Assembly: GCF_000377625.1 (NCBI RefSeq)
Contig: NZ_KB898331.1
Span: forward strand, 113,379 to 177,378
Source of the DNA: Prevotella veroralis DSM 19559 = JCM 6290
Lineage (GTDB): Bacteria; Bacteroidota; Bacteroidia; Bacteroidales; Bacteroidaceae
Length of the DNA: 64,000 nt
Direction of reading: 5' to 3'
Shown: one piece after another, positions 44,745 to 53,890 of the stretch
Layout: every line of letters begins with the position of its first letter
How positions within the stretch are numbered: the first letter of the stretch is position 1
Notes under the pieces: model-generated
The model's database searches: none
The model's input: only the letters and a program-made list of their open reading frames with translations
What the model was told of the DNA's origin: nothing
Position numbers and translations under genes: made by a program

Positions 44745-45497
44745 ATGGTGGAAGAATTAGACATGACACGGATTCCAGAACACATTGCTATCATTATGGA
44801 TGGTAATGGGCGCTGGGCAACGGAGCGTAATAAGCCCCGTTCTTATGGGCATCAAGCAGGAGTGGAGACGGTTCGCCGTATTACTTCTGAATGTGTACGT
44901 CTGGGTGTGAAGTATCTAACGCTTTACACCTTCTCTACAGAGAATTGGAGTCGACCTTCTGATGAGATTGCTGCATTGATGGGGCTTGTCTTAACTTCTT
45001 TAGAAGATGAAATCTTTATGAAGAACAATGTGCGATTCCGTGTGATAGGGGATATATGTCGATTGCCTATAGAGGTGCAACAGAAGCTCAGAGAGACGGA
45101 AGAACATACGGAGAAGAACTCTGCTATGACAATGGTTGTCGCTCTTAGCTATAGTTCACGGTGGGAGATAACTAAGGCGGTACAGGATATCATTGCAGAA
45201 AATCAGGGTAATGAAAAAGTATCGCTACGCCCCGAGATGATAACAGAAGAGTTACTCAGTAAGCACATGCAAACCAACTTTATGCCTGATCCTGACCTTC
45301 TAATAAGGACAGGCGGTGAGCTTCGTATCTCTAATTACCTTCTTTGGCAGATAGCCTATTCAGAGCTTTACTTCTGTGATACCTATTGGCCAGACTTTGG
45401 GGAACACGATTTACAACATGCTATATATAGTTTCCAAAAGAGACAACGTCGTTTTGGAAAGACTGAGAGACAGATAGAAGAAAACGAAAACAAATAA
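44745..45497 (+). CDS. uppS: Isoprenyl (undecaprenyl) diphosphate synthase
   Basis: A 250-residue cis-prenyltransferase making the C55 lipid carrier for peptidoglycan. Seen: [12 protein letters not shown] near residue 14 with the catalytic Asp, [26 protein letters not shown] near 66, and [20 protein letters not shown] near 188. Length is normal. An in-frame ATG six codons on (MTRIPEH) is an alternative start. bamA follows after 14 bp. Confidence 0.95.
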   Translation: MVEELDMTRIPEHIAIIMDGNGRWATERNKPRSYGHQAGVETVRRITSECVRLGVKYLTLYTFSTENWSRPSDEIAALMGLVLTSLEDEIFMKNNVRFRVIGDICRLPIEVQQKLRETEEHTEKNSAMTMVVALSYSSRWEITKAVQDIIAENQGNEKVSLRPEMITEELLSKHMQTNFMPDPDLLIRTGGELRISNYLLWQIAYSELYFCDTYWPDFGEHDLQHAIYSFQKRQRRFGKTERQIEENENK

Positions 45498-45511
45498 GTT
45501 ACGCAATATAG

Positions 45512-48133
45512 ATGACGAATATAAATAAGGTGTTGATGCTTCTTGCTCTCACTTCTGGAATGACACTAACGGTGAGCGGACAAGAGAAGATCGTTAATCC
45601 AGATATAACTTATTCTGGTAATCCGCATACTTATAAGCTAGCAGGATTGGCTGTCAGTGGTATTGACGGTTATGAGGATTATGTACTTACGGGTATTTCT
45701 GGGCTCAGCATTGGGCAGGAGTTGGAGGTGCCAGGAACGGCTATCACTGATGCGGTGAAACGTTATTGGAAGCATGGACTCTTCTCTGATGTATCCATCA
45801 GTGCAGATTCTATCGTCGGTGATAAGATTTACTTGAGAATTAATCTCTTACCACGACCACGCGTCTCAACCATCAATTATAATGGTTTGAAGAAGAGTGA
45901 ACGGGATGATCTGGAGAAGAAGTTGGGCTTACTGAAAGGTGGTCAGATTACTCCTAACATGATTAGTCGTGCCAAGATACTTGCTAAGAAGTACTTTGAT
46001 GATAAAGGATATAAGAATGCCGATATTAATATTCTCCAGCGTGATGATGTTGCGAATAAGAATCAGGTCATACTTGATATCAATGTAGATAAGAAGGAGA
46101 AACTAAAGGTTCGCAATATTATCATTGAAGGGAATGAGCAACTTCCAATGAAGAAGATTAAGGGTTCTTTCTTCTCAAAGGGTGCTTTCGCTAAGACACA
46201 TGAAGCAGGAAAGCTCGGCAATTTACTGAAGTCAAAGAAGTTCACACCCGAGCGTTGGGCTGAAGATAAGAAGAATCTCATTACCAAATACAATGAGTTT
46301 GGTTTCCGTGATGCCACCATCTTGAAGGATAGTGTGTGGAATGTTGATCCCAAGCATGTGGATATCTATGTAAAGGTAAACGAGGGTAAGAAGTATTACA
46401 TTCGTAATATCTCTTGGGTTGGAAACACTGTTTATTCAACTGATTACCTATCTCGTTTGCTTGGAATGAAGAAAGGTGACGTTTATAACCAGACTTATCT
46501 AAGTAAGCGACTCTCACAAGATGAGGATGCTGTTGGTAATGAGTATTGGAATAATGGTTATCTCTTCTATAGGCTTGAGCCAACTGAAGTGAACATTGTC
46601 GGCGACTCTATCGACCTTGAGATGCGTATCACAGAAGGGCAGCAGGCACATATTAATCGTGTGAAGATTAATGGTAACGACCGACTCTATGAGAATGTTG
46701 TTCGTCGTGAGTTGCGTACAAAGCCTGGTGACCTATTCTCTAAAGAGGCTCTTCAGCGTTCTGCTCGTGAGTTAGCATCAATGGGTTATTTTGATCCAGA
46801 AGCTATCAACCCTGTTCCTGAACCTAATTACGAAGATGGAACTGTGGATATCAACTATAATTTGAAACAGAAGTCTAACGACCAAGTTGAGCTTTCACTG
46901 GGTTGGGGACAGACGGGTGTTATCGGGCGAGTAGGCCTGAAGTTAACTAACTTCTCAATGGCTAATCTCTTCCGTAGAAACCGTGAACATCGTGGCATTA
47001 TGCCTATCGGTGATGGTGAGACATTGTCTTTGGGAGCACAGACGAATGGTACTTATTACCAATCTTACAATGTTCAGTATTCAACCAACTGGCTGGGTGG
47101 TAAGCGTCCTATCCAATTCAATGTGGGTGTCTCTTATTCAAAGCAGACCGATGTATCAAGTAATTACTACAACCAGTCGCTGTTGAACAACTATAACAAT
47201 TATCGTTACGGTTACGGAAACTATAATTACAATAGTTATGAAAACTATTATGATCCAGACAAGTACATTAAGTTGTTGAGTGTTTATGCTGGTTGGGGAA
47301 AACGCTTGAGTTGGCCAGATGATTACTTCACATTGTCTTTACAGTTACAATATCAGCGTTACATGTTACGTAACTGGCGATACTTCCTCATGCCAACAGG
47401 TACATCTAACAACTTGAACTTGACGGTATCACTAAATAGAACATCTACTGATAATCAACTCTTCCCACGTCGCGGTTCAGAGTTCTCGGCATCTTTGACG
47501 ATTACTCCGCCATGGTCTAAGTGGGATGGAAAGGACTATGCTCACTTGGCAACGAATCCTAATTCACCTAATTACTCTAAGGAGCAACAAGAGAAGTATC
47601 ACTGGATTGAGTATCACAAGTGGAAGTTCAAGGCACGAACCTTTACAGCTCTTAGTAGCGGTCAGAAGTGTTTCGTCTTGGTTACTCGTGTTGAGTTAGG
47701 TCTATTGGGCAGCTATAACAGGAATAAGAAGAGCCCATTTGAAACCTTCTATATGGGTGGTGATGGTATGAGTGGATACTCTACTGGTTATGCTGAGGAG
47801 ACAATCGGATTGCGTGGTTATGAGAATGGAGCACTCACACCTTCATACGACGTACAAGGTTATGCATACGACCGCTTCTCTCTAGAGTTGCGTTATCCGT
47901 TCCTCTTAGGCAATACAACTATCTATGGCTTGGGCTTTGTTGAGGCTGGTAATGCATGGTCAGAAACAAGTAAGTTCAATCCATTTGATATGAAACGTTC
48001 TGCTGGTCTAGGTGTTCGTATATTCCTTCCAATGGTTGGTATGATGGGTATTGACTGGGCATACGGATTTGATACTGTCTTTGGAAAGAAGGGTGGAAGC
48101 CAGTTCCACTTCATCCTTGGACAGGAGTTCTAA
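45512..48133 (+). CDS. bamA: Outer-membrane protein assembly factor BamA
   Basis: An 873-residue Omp85 protein that inserts beta-barrels into the outer membrane. Signal peptide at residues 1-23. POTRA domains fill about residues 40-440 (for example RPRVSTINYNGLKK, VRNIIIEGNEQLP, YIRNISWVGNTVY, INRVKINGNDRLYE). The barrel follows, with the loop-6 motif in IGLRGYENG near 770 (RGY in place of the usual RGF) and a final strand ending FHFILGQEF. A Tyr/Asn-rich loop (NNYNNYRYGYGNYNYNSYEN) near 555-575 is an unusual surface feature. Confidence 0.95.
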   Translation: MTNINKVLMLLALTSGMTLTVSGQEKIVNPDITYSGNPHTYKLAGLAVSGIDGYEDYVLTGISGLSIGQELEVPGTAITDAVKRYWKHGLFSDVSISADSIVGDKIYLRINLLPRPRVSTINYNGLKKSERDDLEKKLGLLKGGQITPNMISRAKILAKKYFDDKGYKNADINILQRDDVANKNQVILDINVDKKEKLKVRNIIIEGNEQLPMKKIKGSFFSKGAFAKTHEAGKLGNLLKSKKFTPERWAEDKKNLITKYNEFGFRDATILKDSVWNVDPKHVDIYVKVNEGKKYYIRNISWVGNTVYSTDYLSRLLGMKKGDVYNQTYLSKRLSQDEDAVGNEYWNNGYLFYRLEPTEVNIVGDSIDLEMRITEGQQAHINRVKINGNDRLYENVVRRELRTKPGDLFSKEALQRSARELASMGYFDPEAINPVPEPNYEDGTVDINYNLKQKSNDQVELSLGWGQTGVIGRVGLKLTNFSMANLFRRNREHRGIMPIGDGETLSLGAQTNGTYYQSYNVQYSTNWLGGKRPIQFNVGVSYSKQTDVSSNYYNQSLLNNYNNYRYGYGNYNYNSYENYYDPDKYIKLLSVYAGWGKRLSWPDDYFTLSLQLQYQRYMLRNWRYFLMPTGTSNNLNLTVSLNRTSTDNQLFPRRGSEFSASLTITPPWSKWDGKDYAHLATNPNSPNYSKEQQEKYHWIEYHKWKFKARTFTALSSGQKCFVLVTRVELGLLGSYNRNKKSPFETFYMGGDGMSGYSTGYAEETIGLRGYENGALTPSYDVQGYAYDRFSLELRYPFLLGNTTIYGLGFVEAGNAWSETSKFNPFDMKRSAGLGVRIFLPMVGMMGIDWAYGFDTVFGKKGGSQFHFILGQEF

Positions 48134-48144
48134 GGCTTGATTCT

Positions 48145-48200
48145 TTGAACATTGAGCGTTGAGCGTTGACCTTGGAATGTTGAGCTTTGAGCGTTGAAGG
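48145..48200. repeat. 7-bp tandem phrase (TTGAGCG)
   Basis: Eight heptamers in a row: TTGAACA, TTGAGCG, TTGAGCG, TTGACCT, TGGAATG, TTGAGCT, TTGAGCG, TTGAAGG. They lie between bamA and the first skp gene. Confidence 0.75.
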
Positions 48201-48251
48201 AATTGTTCTCATAAAAAAGAAACGTTAGATTTAATTTAAACAATAAGAAGA

Positions 48252-48803
48252 ATGATGAATAAGAAGAAGATATTAAACAGCGTATTGAGGTATGTTTTGC
48301 CTCTTTACCTTTTCACTCTTTTACCTTTATCAGCCTCTGCACAGAAGTTTGCACTCATTGATATGGAGTATATCCTTAAGAATGTGCCAGCTTACGAACG
48401 TGCGAATGAGCAGTTGAATCAGGTTAGTAAGAAGTGGCAAGCAGAGGTTGAGGCTTTGAATACAGAGGCTGCTACCATGTACAAGAACTATCAGAATGAA
48501 GTAGTATTCCTCTCTCAAGACCAAAAGAAGAAGCAACAAGATGCTATCTTGGCGAAAGAGAAGCAAGCATCCGACCTCAAACGTAAGTACTTCGGACCAG
48601 AGGGTGAGCTCTTCAAGAAGCGCACCAGTTTGATAAGTCCTATACAAGATGAGATCTATAACGCCGTTAAGGACATCTCCGATCAGCGTGGATATAGTCT
48701 TGTTATCGACCGTTCTAGCAATGCTTCTGGCATTATTTATGGGTCACCTAAGGTTGATATCAGCAATGAAGTTTTACAGAAGTTGGGTTATGCTTACCGA
48801 TAA
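48252..48803 (+). CDS. OmpH/Skp family periplasmic chaperone (first of three)
   Basis: A 183-residue exported protein. A signal peptide (YVLPLYLFTLLPLSASA) is followed by KFALIDMEYILKNVPAYERA, the Skp N-terminal strand. A long Gln/Lys/Glu-rich coiled coil follows (about 60-130). The C-terminal strand is YSLVIDRSSNASGIIYGSP. Skp trimers carry unfolded outer-membrane proteins across the periplasm to BamA, which is encoded just upstream. ATG 48255 is an alternative start. Confidence 0.9.
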   Translation: MMNKKKILNSVLRYVLPLYLFTLLPLSASAQKFALIDMEYILKNVPAYERANEQLNQVSKKWQAEVEALNTEAATMYKNYQNEVVFLSQDQKKKQQDAILAKEKQASDLKRKYFGPEGELFKKRTSLISPIQDEIYNAVKDISDQRGYSLVIDRSSNASGIIYGSPKVDISNEVLQKLGYAYR

Positions 48804-48887
48804 TATAAGGTGAAACAACCGATATTCATAGAACCACAAGAGTGTTTATAAGAAACAAAAACATAAACTATTAAAACAATAAAAGCA

Positions 48888-49391
48888 ATGAAAAAGTTAT
48901 TTTTGATGTTGATGCTCTGTGCACCAATGACCTTGTTTGCACAGAAGTTTGGTCACCTTGACTCACAAGCACTGCTCCAGTCTCTTCCAGAGGCTACAGC
49001 TGTTCAGAGCAAGTTAGAGGCTAAGGGTAAGGAATACCAGAAGCAGTTGGAAGACATGCAGGCAGAATTGCAGCGTCAGGCTGAGGCTTATGACAAAGCA
49101 AAGAGCACTATGAACGCAACAAAGCAGGCTGAGACAGAGAAGAATCTACAGGATATGTATCAGAAGATTCAGCAGACTGCTCAGGACAACCAAAAGGCTT
49201 TCAATGAGGAACAACAGAAGCAACTCGGCCCTGTACTTGAGAAAGTTCGCAATGCGATTGCAGCAGTTGCAAAGGCTGGAAACTATGTTTACATCATGGA
49301 GAAAGCTAATGGTCAGCCATTGTATATCAATGAGGCACTCAGCAAGGATGTAACAGCTGAAGTTAAGGCTCAATTGGCTAAGATGAAGTAA
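48888..49391 (+). CDS. OmpH/Skp family periplasmic chaperone (second of three)
   Basis: A 167-residue protein with signal peptide (MKKLFLMLMLCAPMTLFAQ) and the Skp layout: KFGHLDSQALLQSLPEATAV, a Gln-rich coiled coil with long QKQLEDMQAELQRQ-type repeats (about 45-115), and the closing strand NYVYIMEKANGQPLYIN. It follows the first paralogue by 84 bp. Its codon usage is even and Gln-rich, suggesting good expression. Confidence 0.9.
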   Translation: MKKLFLMLMLCAPMTLFAQKFGHLDSQALLQSLPEATAVQSKLEAKGKEYQKQLEDMQAELQRQAEAYDKAKSTMNATKQAETEKNLQDMYQKIQQTAQDNQKAFNEEQQKQLGPVLEKVRNAIAAVAKAGNYVYIMEKANGQPLYINEALSKDVTAEVKAQLAKMK

Positions 49392-49397
49392 AAGTAT

Positions 49398-49501
49398 GTA
49401 CGGGAGTCTTTGCCCGTGTTAATATGCCTCTAGAGAGTCGACTCTCAAGAGGAGATAAGGGTGAGGTCACCGCACGAATTAGTATTCTTGCGTTGACCTC
49501 A
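49398..49501 (+). terminator. Three consecutive hairpins between skp genes
   Basis: Hairpin 1: ACGGG with CCCGT (49398-49415). Hairpin 2: CCTCT with AGAGG (49427-49452) enclosing the palindrome GAGAGTCGACTCTC. Hairpin 3: a 13-bp stem with one mismatch, starting TGAGGTCA (49462) and ending TGACCTCA (49501), then TTATTTG. Hairpin 3 is a plausible terminator, so the third skp gene may have separate or reduced transcription. Confidence 0.6.
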
Positions 49502-49541
49502 TTATTTGTATTTTCATATAGAAGAGATTATAATTAGTAGA

Positions 49542-50057
49542 ATGAAAAAGCTATTCTTTTCCTTTGCTTTGGTGTTGTTACCACTCTTGGCAGTCGCACA
49601 ACAGACTACTCCAAGCCTAAAGTTCGGTTACTTTAGTTATGAAAAGGTATTGCATGCAATGGCAGACTATGCCACAGCAACACGTAGTTTGAATGACTTA
49701 AAGGCGAAATATGATGCAGAAACAAAGCGTTCGGCTGATGACTTCAACAACCGTTATGAGGATTTCCTTGATGTTCAGCGCAAGTTAGAACCCTCTATTC
49801 TCCGTAAGCGGCAAGCAGAGTTAGAGGAGTTGATGGACCGCAACATCGCCTTTCGTAAGGAGACTGACCGTCTCTTAAAGAAGGCTGAAGCAGATCTCTA
49901 TGCGCCTGTTCGTAAGAAACTAGACAATACGGTTCGTGAGATGGGTAAGGAGAGTGGGTACGCCTTCATTCTTAACTCAGACAATAACAACCTTCCCTTT
50001 GTGAACACAGCCATAGGTGAAGACATCACAGATGCACTTATCTCTGCGCTTAAATAG
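49542..50057 (+). CDS. OmpH/Skp family periplasmic chaperone (third of three)
   Basis: A 171-residue protein from ATG 49542 (MKKLFFSFALVLLPLLAVAQ is the signal). An upstream start 12 codons earlier would precede the signal with an unlikely extension. The mature part has LKFGYFSYEKVLHAMADYAT, a coiled coil with more charged residues than in the other two (about 55-125), and GYAFILNSDNNNLPFVN. It is more diverged than the other two. It lies beyond three hairpins and 85 bp before murI. Confidence 0.88.
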   Translation: MKKLFFSFALVLLPLLAVAQQTTPSLKFGYFSYEKVLHAMADYATATRSLNDLKAKYDAETKRSADDFNNRYEDFLDVQRKLEPSILRKRQAELEELMDRNIAFRKETDRLLKKAEADLYAPVRKKLDNTVREMGKESGYAFILNSDNNNLPFVNTAIGEDITDALISALK

Positions 50058-50142
50058 GCTATATTCAAGTGTTTGAGACCATTAATAAGCAAAACAATAG
50101 AGCCCTAAAAGCCTATTCTATAACGATTTGATAAAGAGGATA

Positions 50143-50982
50143 ATGTCACAATATTCACAACAGCCAGGTCCTATTGGCGTGTTTGACTCTGGTTATGGCG
50201 GGTTAACCATACTGCATGGTATTCGCCAATTATTGCCTGAATACGACTATCTCTACCTTGGGGATAATGCCCGTGCACCCTATGGTTCACGCTCATTCGA
50301 TGTTGTTTACCAATTTACAAGGCAAGCTGTAATGAAACTTTTTGAGTCTGGTTGTCAGTTAGTGATACTTGGTTGTAACACAGCATCAGCCAAGGCACTA
50401 CGCAGCATACAGCAGAATGACTTACCTAAACTCGATCCCCAGCGCCGGGTGTTGGGTGTGATTCGACCTACAGCAGAAGTTATTGGCAAACTAACTCGCT
50501 CTCATCACGTGGGTTTGTTGGCTACTGAAGGCACAGTGAAAAGCCAAAGCTACAACATAGAAATACAAAAGCTATGGTCTGATGTAAAGGTTACGGGCGT
50601 GGCATGTCCACTATGGGTTCCTATCATAGAGAACAATGAGGCGGACAGTCCAGGGGCTGATTACTTTGTGAAGAAACGCATTGATCATATCATGCGGATA
50701 GATCCAGAGATTGATACGCTCATCCTTGGTTGCACACATTACCCCATTCTTATGCCCAAGATCATCAAGTATGTGCCTCGTGGAGTACGTATCGTCCCAC
50801 AAGGCGAGTATGTTGCAGAGAGCTTACAAGACTACTTGCGACGCCATCCAGACATGGAGCAGCGTTGCACGAAACATGCAACAGTGAGGTATCTAACGAC
50901 AGAGAACCCCGAGAAGTTCAAAGAGAACGCTCAAATCTTCATCCATGACGAGGTGAATGTAGAGCATGTTGATTTGGAATAA
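50143..50982 (+). CDS. murI: Glutamate racemase
   Basis: A 279-residue enzyme making D-glutamate for peptidoglycan. The start at ATG 50143 is chosen over a TTG five codons upstream. Catalytic motifs are GVFDSGYGGLTIL near residue 12, DNARAPYGSRS near 38, the first catalytic Cys in LGCNTASAKALR near 78 and the second in LILGCTHYPIL near 198. It closes the envelope-biogenesis block that starts at the DUF6242 gene. Confidence 0.95.
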   Translation: MSQYSQQPGPIGVFDSGYGGLTILHGIRQLLPEYDYLYLGDNARAPYGSRSFDVVYQFTRQAVMKLFESGCQLVILGCNTASAKALRSIQQNDLPKLDPQRRVLGVIRPTAEVIGKLTRSHHVGLLATEGTVKSQSYNIEIQKLWSDVKVTGVACPLWVPIIENNEADSPGADYFVKKRIDHIMRIDPEIDTLILGCTHYPILMPKIIKYVPRGVRIVPQGEYVAESLQDYLRRHPDMEQRCTKHATVRYLTTENPEKFKENAQIFIHDEVNVEHVDLE

Positions 50983-51033
50983 AGCAATAAAAGCAAGGGT
51001 GTTATCGTTAGATAAGAACCAAAAAGATATATA

Positions 51034-52500
51034 ATGAAGAAATTAACCATACTATTTCTCCTGTCGATAGTAGCACTGCTGGCAGCATGTTCGGACGATG
51101 ATACATTCACTACGTCACGTTCCAACTTGTTATCATTCTCAACTGATACGTTAAAGTTAGATACTTTCTTCTCAAGTGTCCCTACATCCACAAGAACCTT
51201 CTGGGTGTATAATCGCTCGGGAGCTGGGCTTCGATTGACGAATGTCCGACTATCACAAGGCAATCAAACGGGGTTCCGTGTGAATGTTAGTGGAGACGAG
51301 TTGAATGCTGCTAATGGCTATCAAGTGAAAGACTTAGAGGTGAGAAACAAGGATAGTATTCGTGTCTTTGTGGAAATGACATCGCCTCTGAATAATGGGA
51401 CAAGCCCACAGAAGATAACAGATGATCTTATATTTACGCTTGAGAGTGGCGTTCAGCAACGTGTAGTCCTTAGTGCTTACAGCTGGGATGCACAACTTCT
51501 AAAGGGTTTGAAGGTCACCAGTAATATGACATTAACAGGCTCTAAGCCCATTGTCTTACAAGATACTCTGAAGGTGGAAGCGGGTGCAACGCTTACAATA
51601 CCAGCTGGGACTACGCTTTACTTCTCGCAGAAAGCATCGCTGGAAGTGTATGGCTCGTTGCGCTGTGAGGGTACGGCGGATCACCCCGTGGTGTTACGTG
51701 GTGACCGATTAGACCGCCTCTTCCCTTATCTTCCCTATGACCATGTGAGTGGACAATGGCAAGGAATACACTTCCATGCCGATAGTTACGATAATGTCAT
51801 TAGTCATACCGACCTCCATTCAGCCTATAATGGTATCGTGTGTGACGCTGCCAACATCTCACAAAACAAACTTACGCTGGCTAACTCGACCATACATAAT
51901 TGTCAAGGATATGGTTTGAAGGCTGTAAACTGTAAGGTGGAAGCCTATAATACACAATTCTCTAACACATTGATGGATTGTGCCTCCTTCCTTGGTGGGC
52001 ACATTACGCTGACTCATTGCACCTTTGCTCAGTTCTATCCTTTCGATAGTAACCGCGGTGCAGCATTAAGTCTTGGCAATCACGAAGGCGATAAGGACTA
52101 TCCTTTACAGGCTTTCAACATGGTTAATTCGTTGGTAACAGGCTATGCAGAAGACGTACTCATGGTTTATAACAAGGACGGAGTAACAGCCAATTATCAG
52201 TTCGATCATTGTCTGTTACGCACGCCAAAGCCAAAGGATACCGCTTTATTCACACATTTTACGGACGTTATTTGGGAGAACACAAAGGACTATCCGGGTG
52301 GTGGAGATAAGCAATTTGTCAAGGTCAATGCCGATAAGCAAGACTATGACTTGCATCTTAAAAAGCCAGAGAATAACGTTCTCTCACCTGCTATTGATGC
52401 AGGGCGAGTATTAACAGATACACGTTTCACAACCGATCATGATGGTAAGCAGCGTGGTAATAAACCAGATATTGGCTGTTATGAGCTGATAGCTCATTAA
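51034..52500 (+). CDS. Lipoprotein with right-handed beta-helix
   Basis: A 488-residue protein. Lipobox ALLAACS (Cys at residue 20) with an acidic DDD after it. The N-terminal 160 residues form a beta-sandwich-like region. GATLTIPAGTTLYFSQKASL near 190 begins a parallel beta-helix with repeated Asn/His turns (SHTDLHSAYNGIVC, NSTIHNCQGYGLK, LTHCTFAQFY). It ends with DIGCYEL, a common ending of such helices. Relatives bind or cleave polysaccharides, but no catalytic set is visible. Function unknown. Confidence 0.75.
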   Translation: MKKLTILFLLSIVALLAACSDDDTFTTSRSNLLSFSTDTLKLDTFFSSVPTSTRTFWVYNRSGAGLRLTNVRLSQGNQTGFRVNVSGDELNAANGYQVKDLEVRNKDSIRVFVEMTSPLNNGTSPQKITDDLIFTLESGVQQRVVLSAYSWDAQLLKGLKVTSNMTLTGSKPIVLQDTLKVEAGATLTIPAGTTLYFSQKASLEVYGSLRCEGTADHPVVLRGDRLDRLFPYLPYDHVSGQWQGIHFHADSYDNVISHTDLHSAYNGIVCDAANISQNKLTLANSTIHNCQGYGLKAVNCKVEAYNTQFSNTLMDCASFLGGHITLTHCTFAQFYPFDSNRGAALSLGNHEGDKDYPLQAFNMVNSLVTGYAEDVLMVYNKDGVTANYQFDHCLLRTPKPKDTALFTHFTDVIWENTKDYPGGGDKQFVKVNADKQDYDLHLKKPENNVLSPAIDAGRVLTDTRFTTDHDGKQRGNKPDIGCYELIAH

Positions 52501-52502
52501 TC

Positions 52503-52565
52503 TAATTAGCCTAATTAGCCTAATTAGCCCTATTTGCCTAATAAGGCTAATAAGCCCAATAACCA
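52503..52565. repeat. 9-bp tandem phrase (TAATTAGCC)
   Basis: Seven nonamers from 52503: TAATTAGCC three times, then CTATTTGCC, TAATAAGGC, TAATAAGCC, CAATAACCA. Same phrase and period as 13946-13999. Confidence 0.75.
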
Positions 52566-52581
52566 ATAATAAATATCAACA

Positions 52582-53061
52582 ATGAAGACAATAGATTTAA
52601 GTATTAAGATAGGATTCTGCCAACTTGATGAGCTATCAGAAGAAGAGCAACACCTCATCCAAACAGCGATCTCGGCTACAGGTAACAGCTATTCGCCTTA
52701 CAGCAAATTCCGTGTTGGTGCAGCATTGTTGCTTGCGAATGGTGTAGAAGTGATGGGGGCGAACCAAGAGAATGCGGCTTTTCCTTCAGGATTATGTGCT
52801 GAACGCTCTGCAATCTTTGCTGCCCAGTCCACTTATCCAGACCAACCTATCACCCTCTTAGCGATAGCTGCGGCTAATGAGTATGGTTTGATGCGTGACC
52901 CAATCGTACCTTGTGGTGCTTGCCGACAGGTTATTTTAGAGATTGAAAGTCGTTATAACCAGCCCATTCGTATCCTTCTTTACGGGACGTCAGGCGTTTA
53001 TGTTATTGATACAGTTAAGGACTTGCTCCCTCTCCAATTCGTTGGTGAGTCAATGAAGTAG
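52582..53061 (+). CDS. cdd: Cytidine deaminase
   Basis: A 159-residue zinc enzyme turning cytidine or deoxycytidine into uridine forms. Zinc and proton-transfer motifs are GLCAERSAIFAAQ near residue 73 (Cys and Glu) and PCGACRQVILE near 112 (two Cys). FRVGAALL near 47 is also typical. Length fits the homotetrameric class. DUF4250 follows 30 bp later. Confidence 0.95.
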   Translation: MKTIDLSIKIGFCQLDELSEEEQHLIQTAISATGNSYSPYSKFRVGAALLLANGVEVMGANQENAAFPSGLCAERSAIFAAQSTYPDQPITLLAIAAANEYGLMRDPIVPCGACRQVILEIESRYNQPIRILLYGTSGVYVIDTVKDLLPLQFVGESMK

Positions 53062-53091
53062 GTCTCTATTCATTTAAAATATTATTAAATC

Positions 53092-53292
53092 ATGGATTAT
53101 CTACCAAAAGATCCCGCAATACTGGTAAGCAGTGCAAACATGCTATTGCGTGATGAAGAGTTCGATTCACTAGAGTCTCTTTGCTACAACTTCAATGAGG
53201 ATGTTGATAAACTCAAGGCTTCTCTGCTCAAGGCAGGCTATGTTTATAGCGAGGAGCAGCATCAGTTCCGCCCCATTGGGTTTGATAAGTAA
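53092..53292 (+). CDS. DUF4250 protein
   Basis: A 66-residue protein with the full DUF4250 pattern (LPKDPAILVSSANMLLRDEE at the start, ending GYVYSEEQHQFRPIGF). It is widespread in anaerobes as a small soluble helix-rich protein of unknown function. It is probably cotranscribed with cdd. Confidence 0.9.
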   Translation: MDYLPKDPAILVSSANMLLRDEEFDSLESLCYNFNEDVDKLKASLLKAGYVYSEEQHQFRPIGFDK

Positions 53293-53315
53293 AAGCAATT
53301 ACTCGTTATCTGAAA

Positions 53316-53520
53316 CTCCCCCAGCCTCCCCCATAACCCCACCCAGCCTCCCCCATAACCCCACCCAGCCTCCCCCAAGGGGAGGAGTGCCTAACGGAAG
53401 CCATGTTAGGGGCGGTATTTTCGATTAAAGATAACACCACAAAGTAGGGACAGACGCCCTCGTCTGTCCGCCCCAATATCACCAATGAAAGCCTCCCCAA
53501 GCTCCTCCAAAGGAGGGGAT
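53316..53520. repeat. GC-rich REP-like composite with a 22-bp triplication
   Basis: CAGCCTCCCCCATAACCCC-type units repeat at 53322, 53344 and 53366, exactly 22 bp apart and nearly identical. They run into the palindrome CCTCCCCcaaGGGGAGG and the flank GAGTGCCTAACGG, which is the inverted counterpart of 17571-17607. A GACAGACG hairpin (53448-53456 with 53461-53469) and another C/G-rich palindrome near 53490-53515 follow. Confidence 0.8.
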
Positions 53521-53556
53521 GTTGCCTGATGGAGTGTCGTGTAGGGATAAATGAGC

Positions 53557-53587
53557 GGACAGACGAGGGCGTCTGTCCCTACTTTGT
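53557..53587. repeat. REP-like palindrome (GGACAGACG)
   Basis: GGACAGACG (53557-53565), AGGG loop, CGTCTGTCC (53570-53578), then CTACTTTGT. It is a copy of the element at 12860-12902. Confidence 0.75.
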
Positions 53588-53632
53588 ATATGTTATTAGA
53601 CTAAAGAAACTAATGTATTCTGATATACCAAA

Positions 53633-53808
53633 GCCCTGAGACGCACTGTTTCAAGCCCTGAGACACAGTGTTTCAGGCTTTGATACACACTGTTTCAGGC
53701 TCTGATACACACTGTTTCAGCCCTTGAGGCGCACAGTTCCAATATATGGAACGCAGGGTTTCAATACATGAAACGCACAGTCTCAAGCAGTGAAAACGCT
53801 GTTATAAG
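53633..53808. repeat. 22-bp tandem dyad array, eight units
   Basis: Eight contiguous 22-bp units run from 53633 to 53808 without a single length change. The core is TGAGACGCACTGTTTCA-like, with TGARAC facing GTYTCA, and later units keep most of the pairing while changing sequence (TGGAACGCAGGGTTTCA, TGAAACGCACAGTCTCA). It lies between convergent genes. Confidence 0.94.
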
Positions 53809-53890
53809 TAGTTTGTTTAAGGCATTAGTTGGGTTCTTTAAGGGTTACACAGACGTGTTTTTCGGCATTAGTAATATCTTTTTATAAAAT

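Noticed and set aside
53633..53808. CRISPR array
   Set aside because: Contiguous 22-bp units without spacers do not fit repeat-spacer structure.
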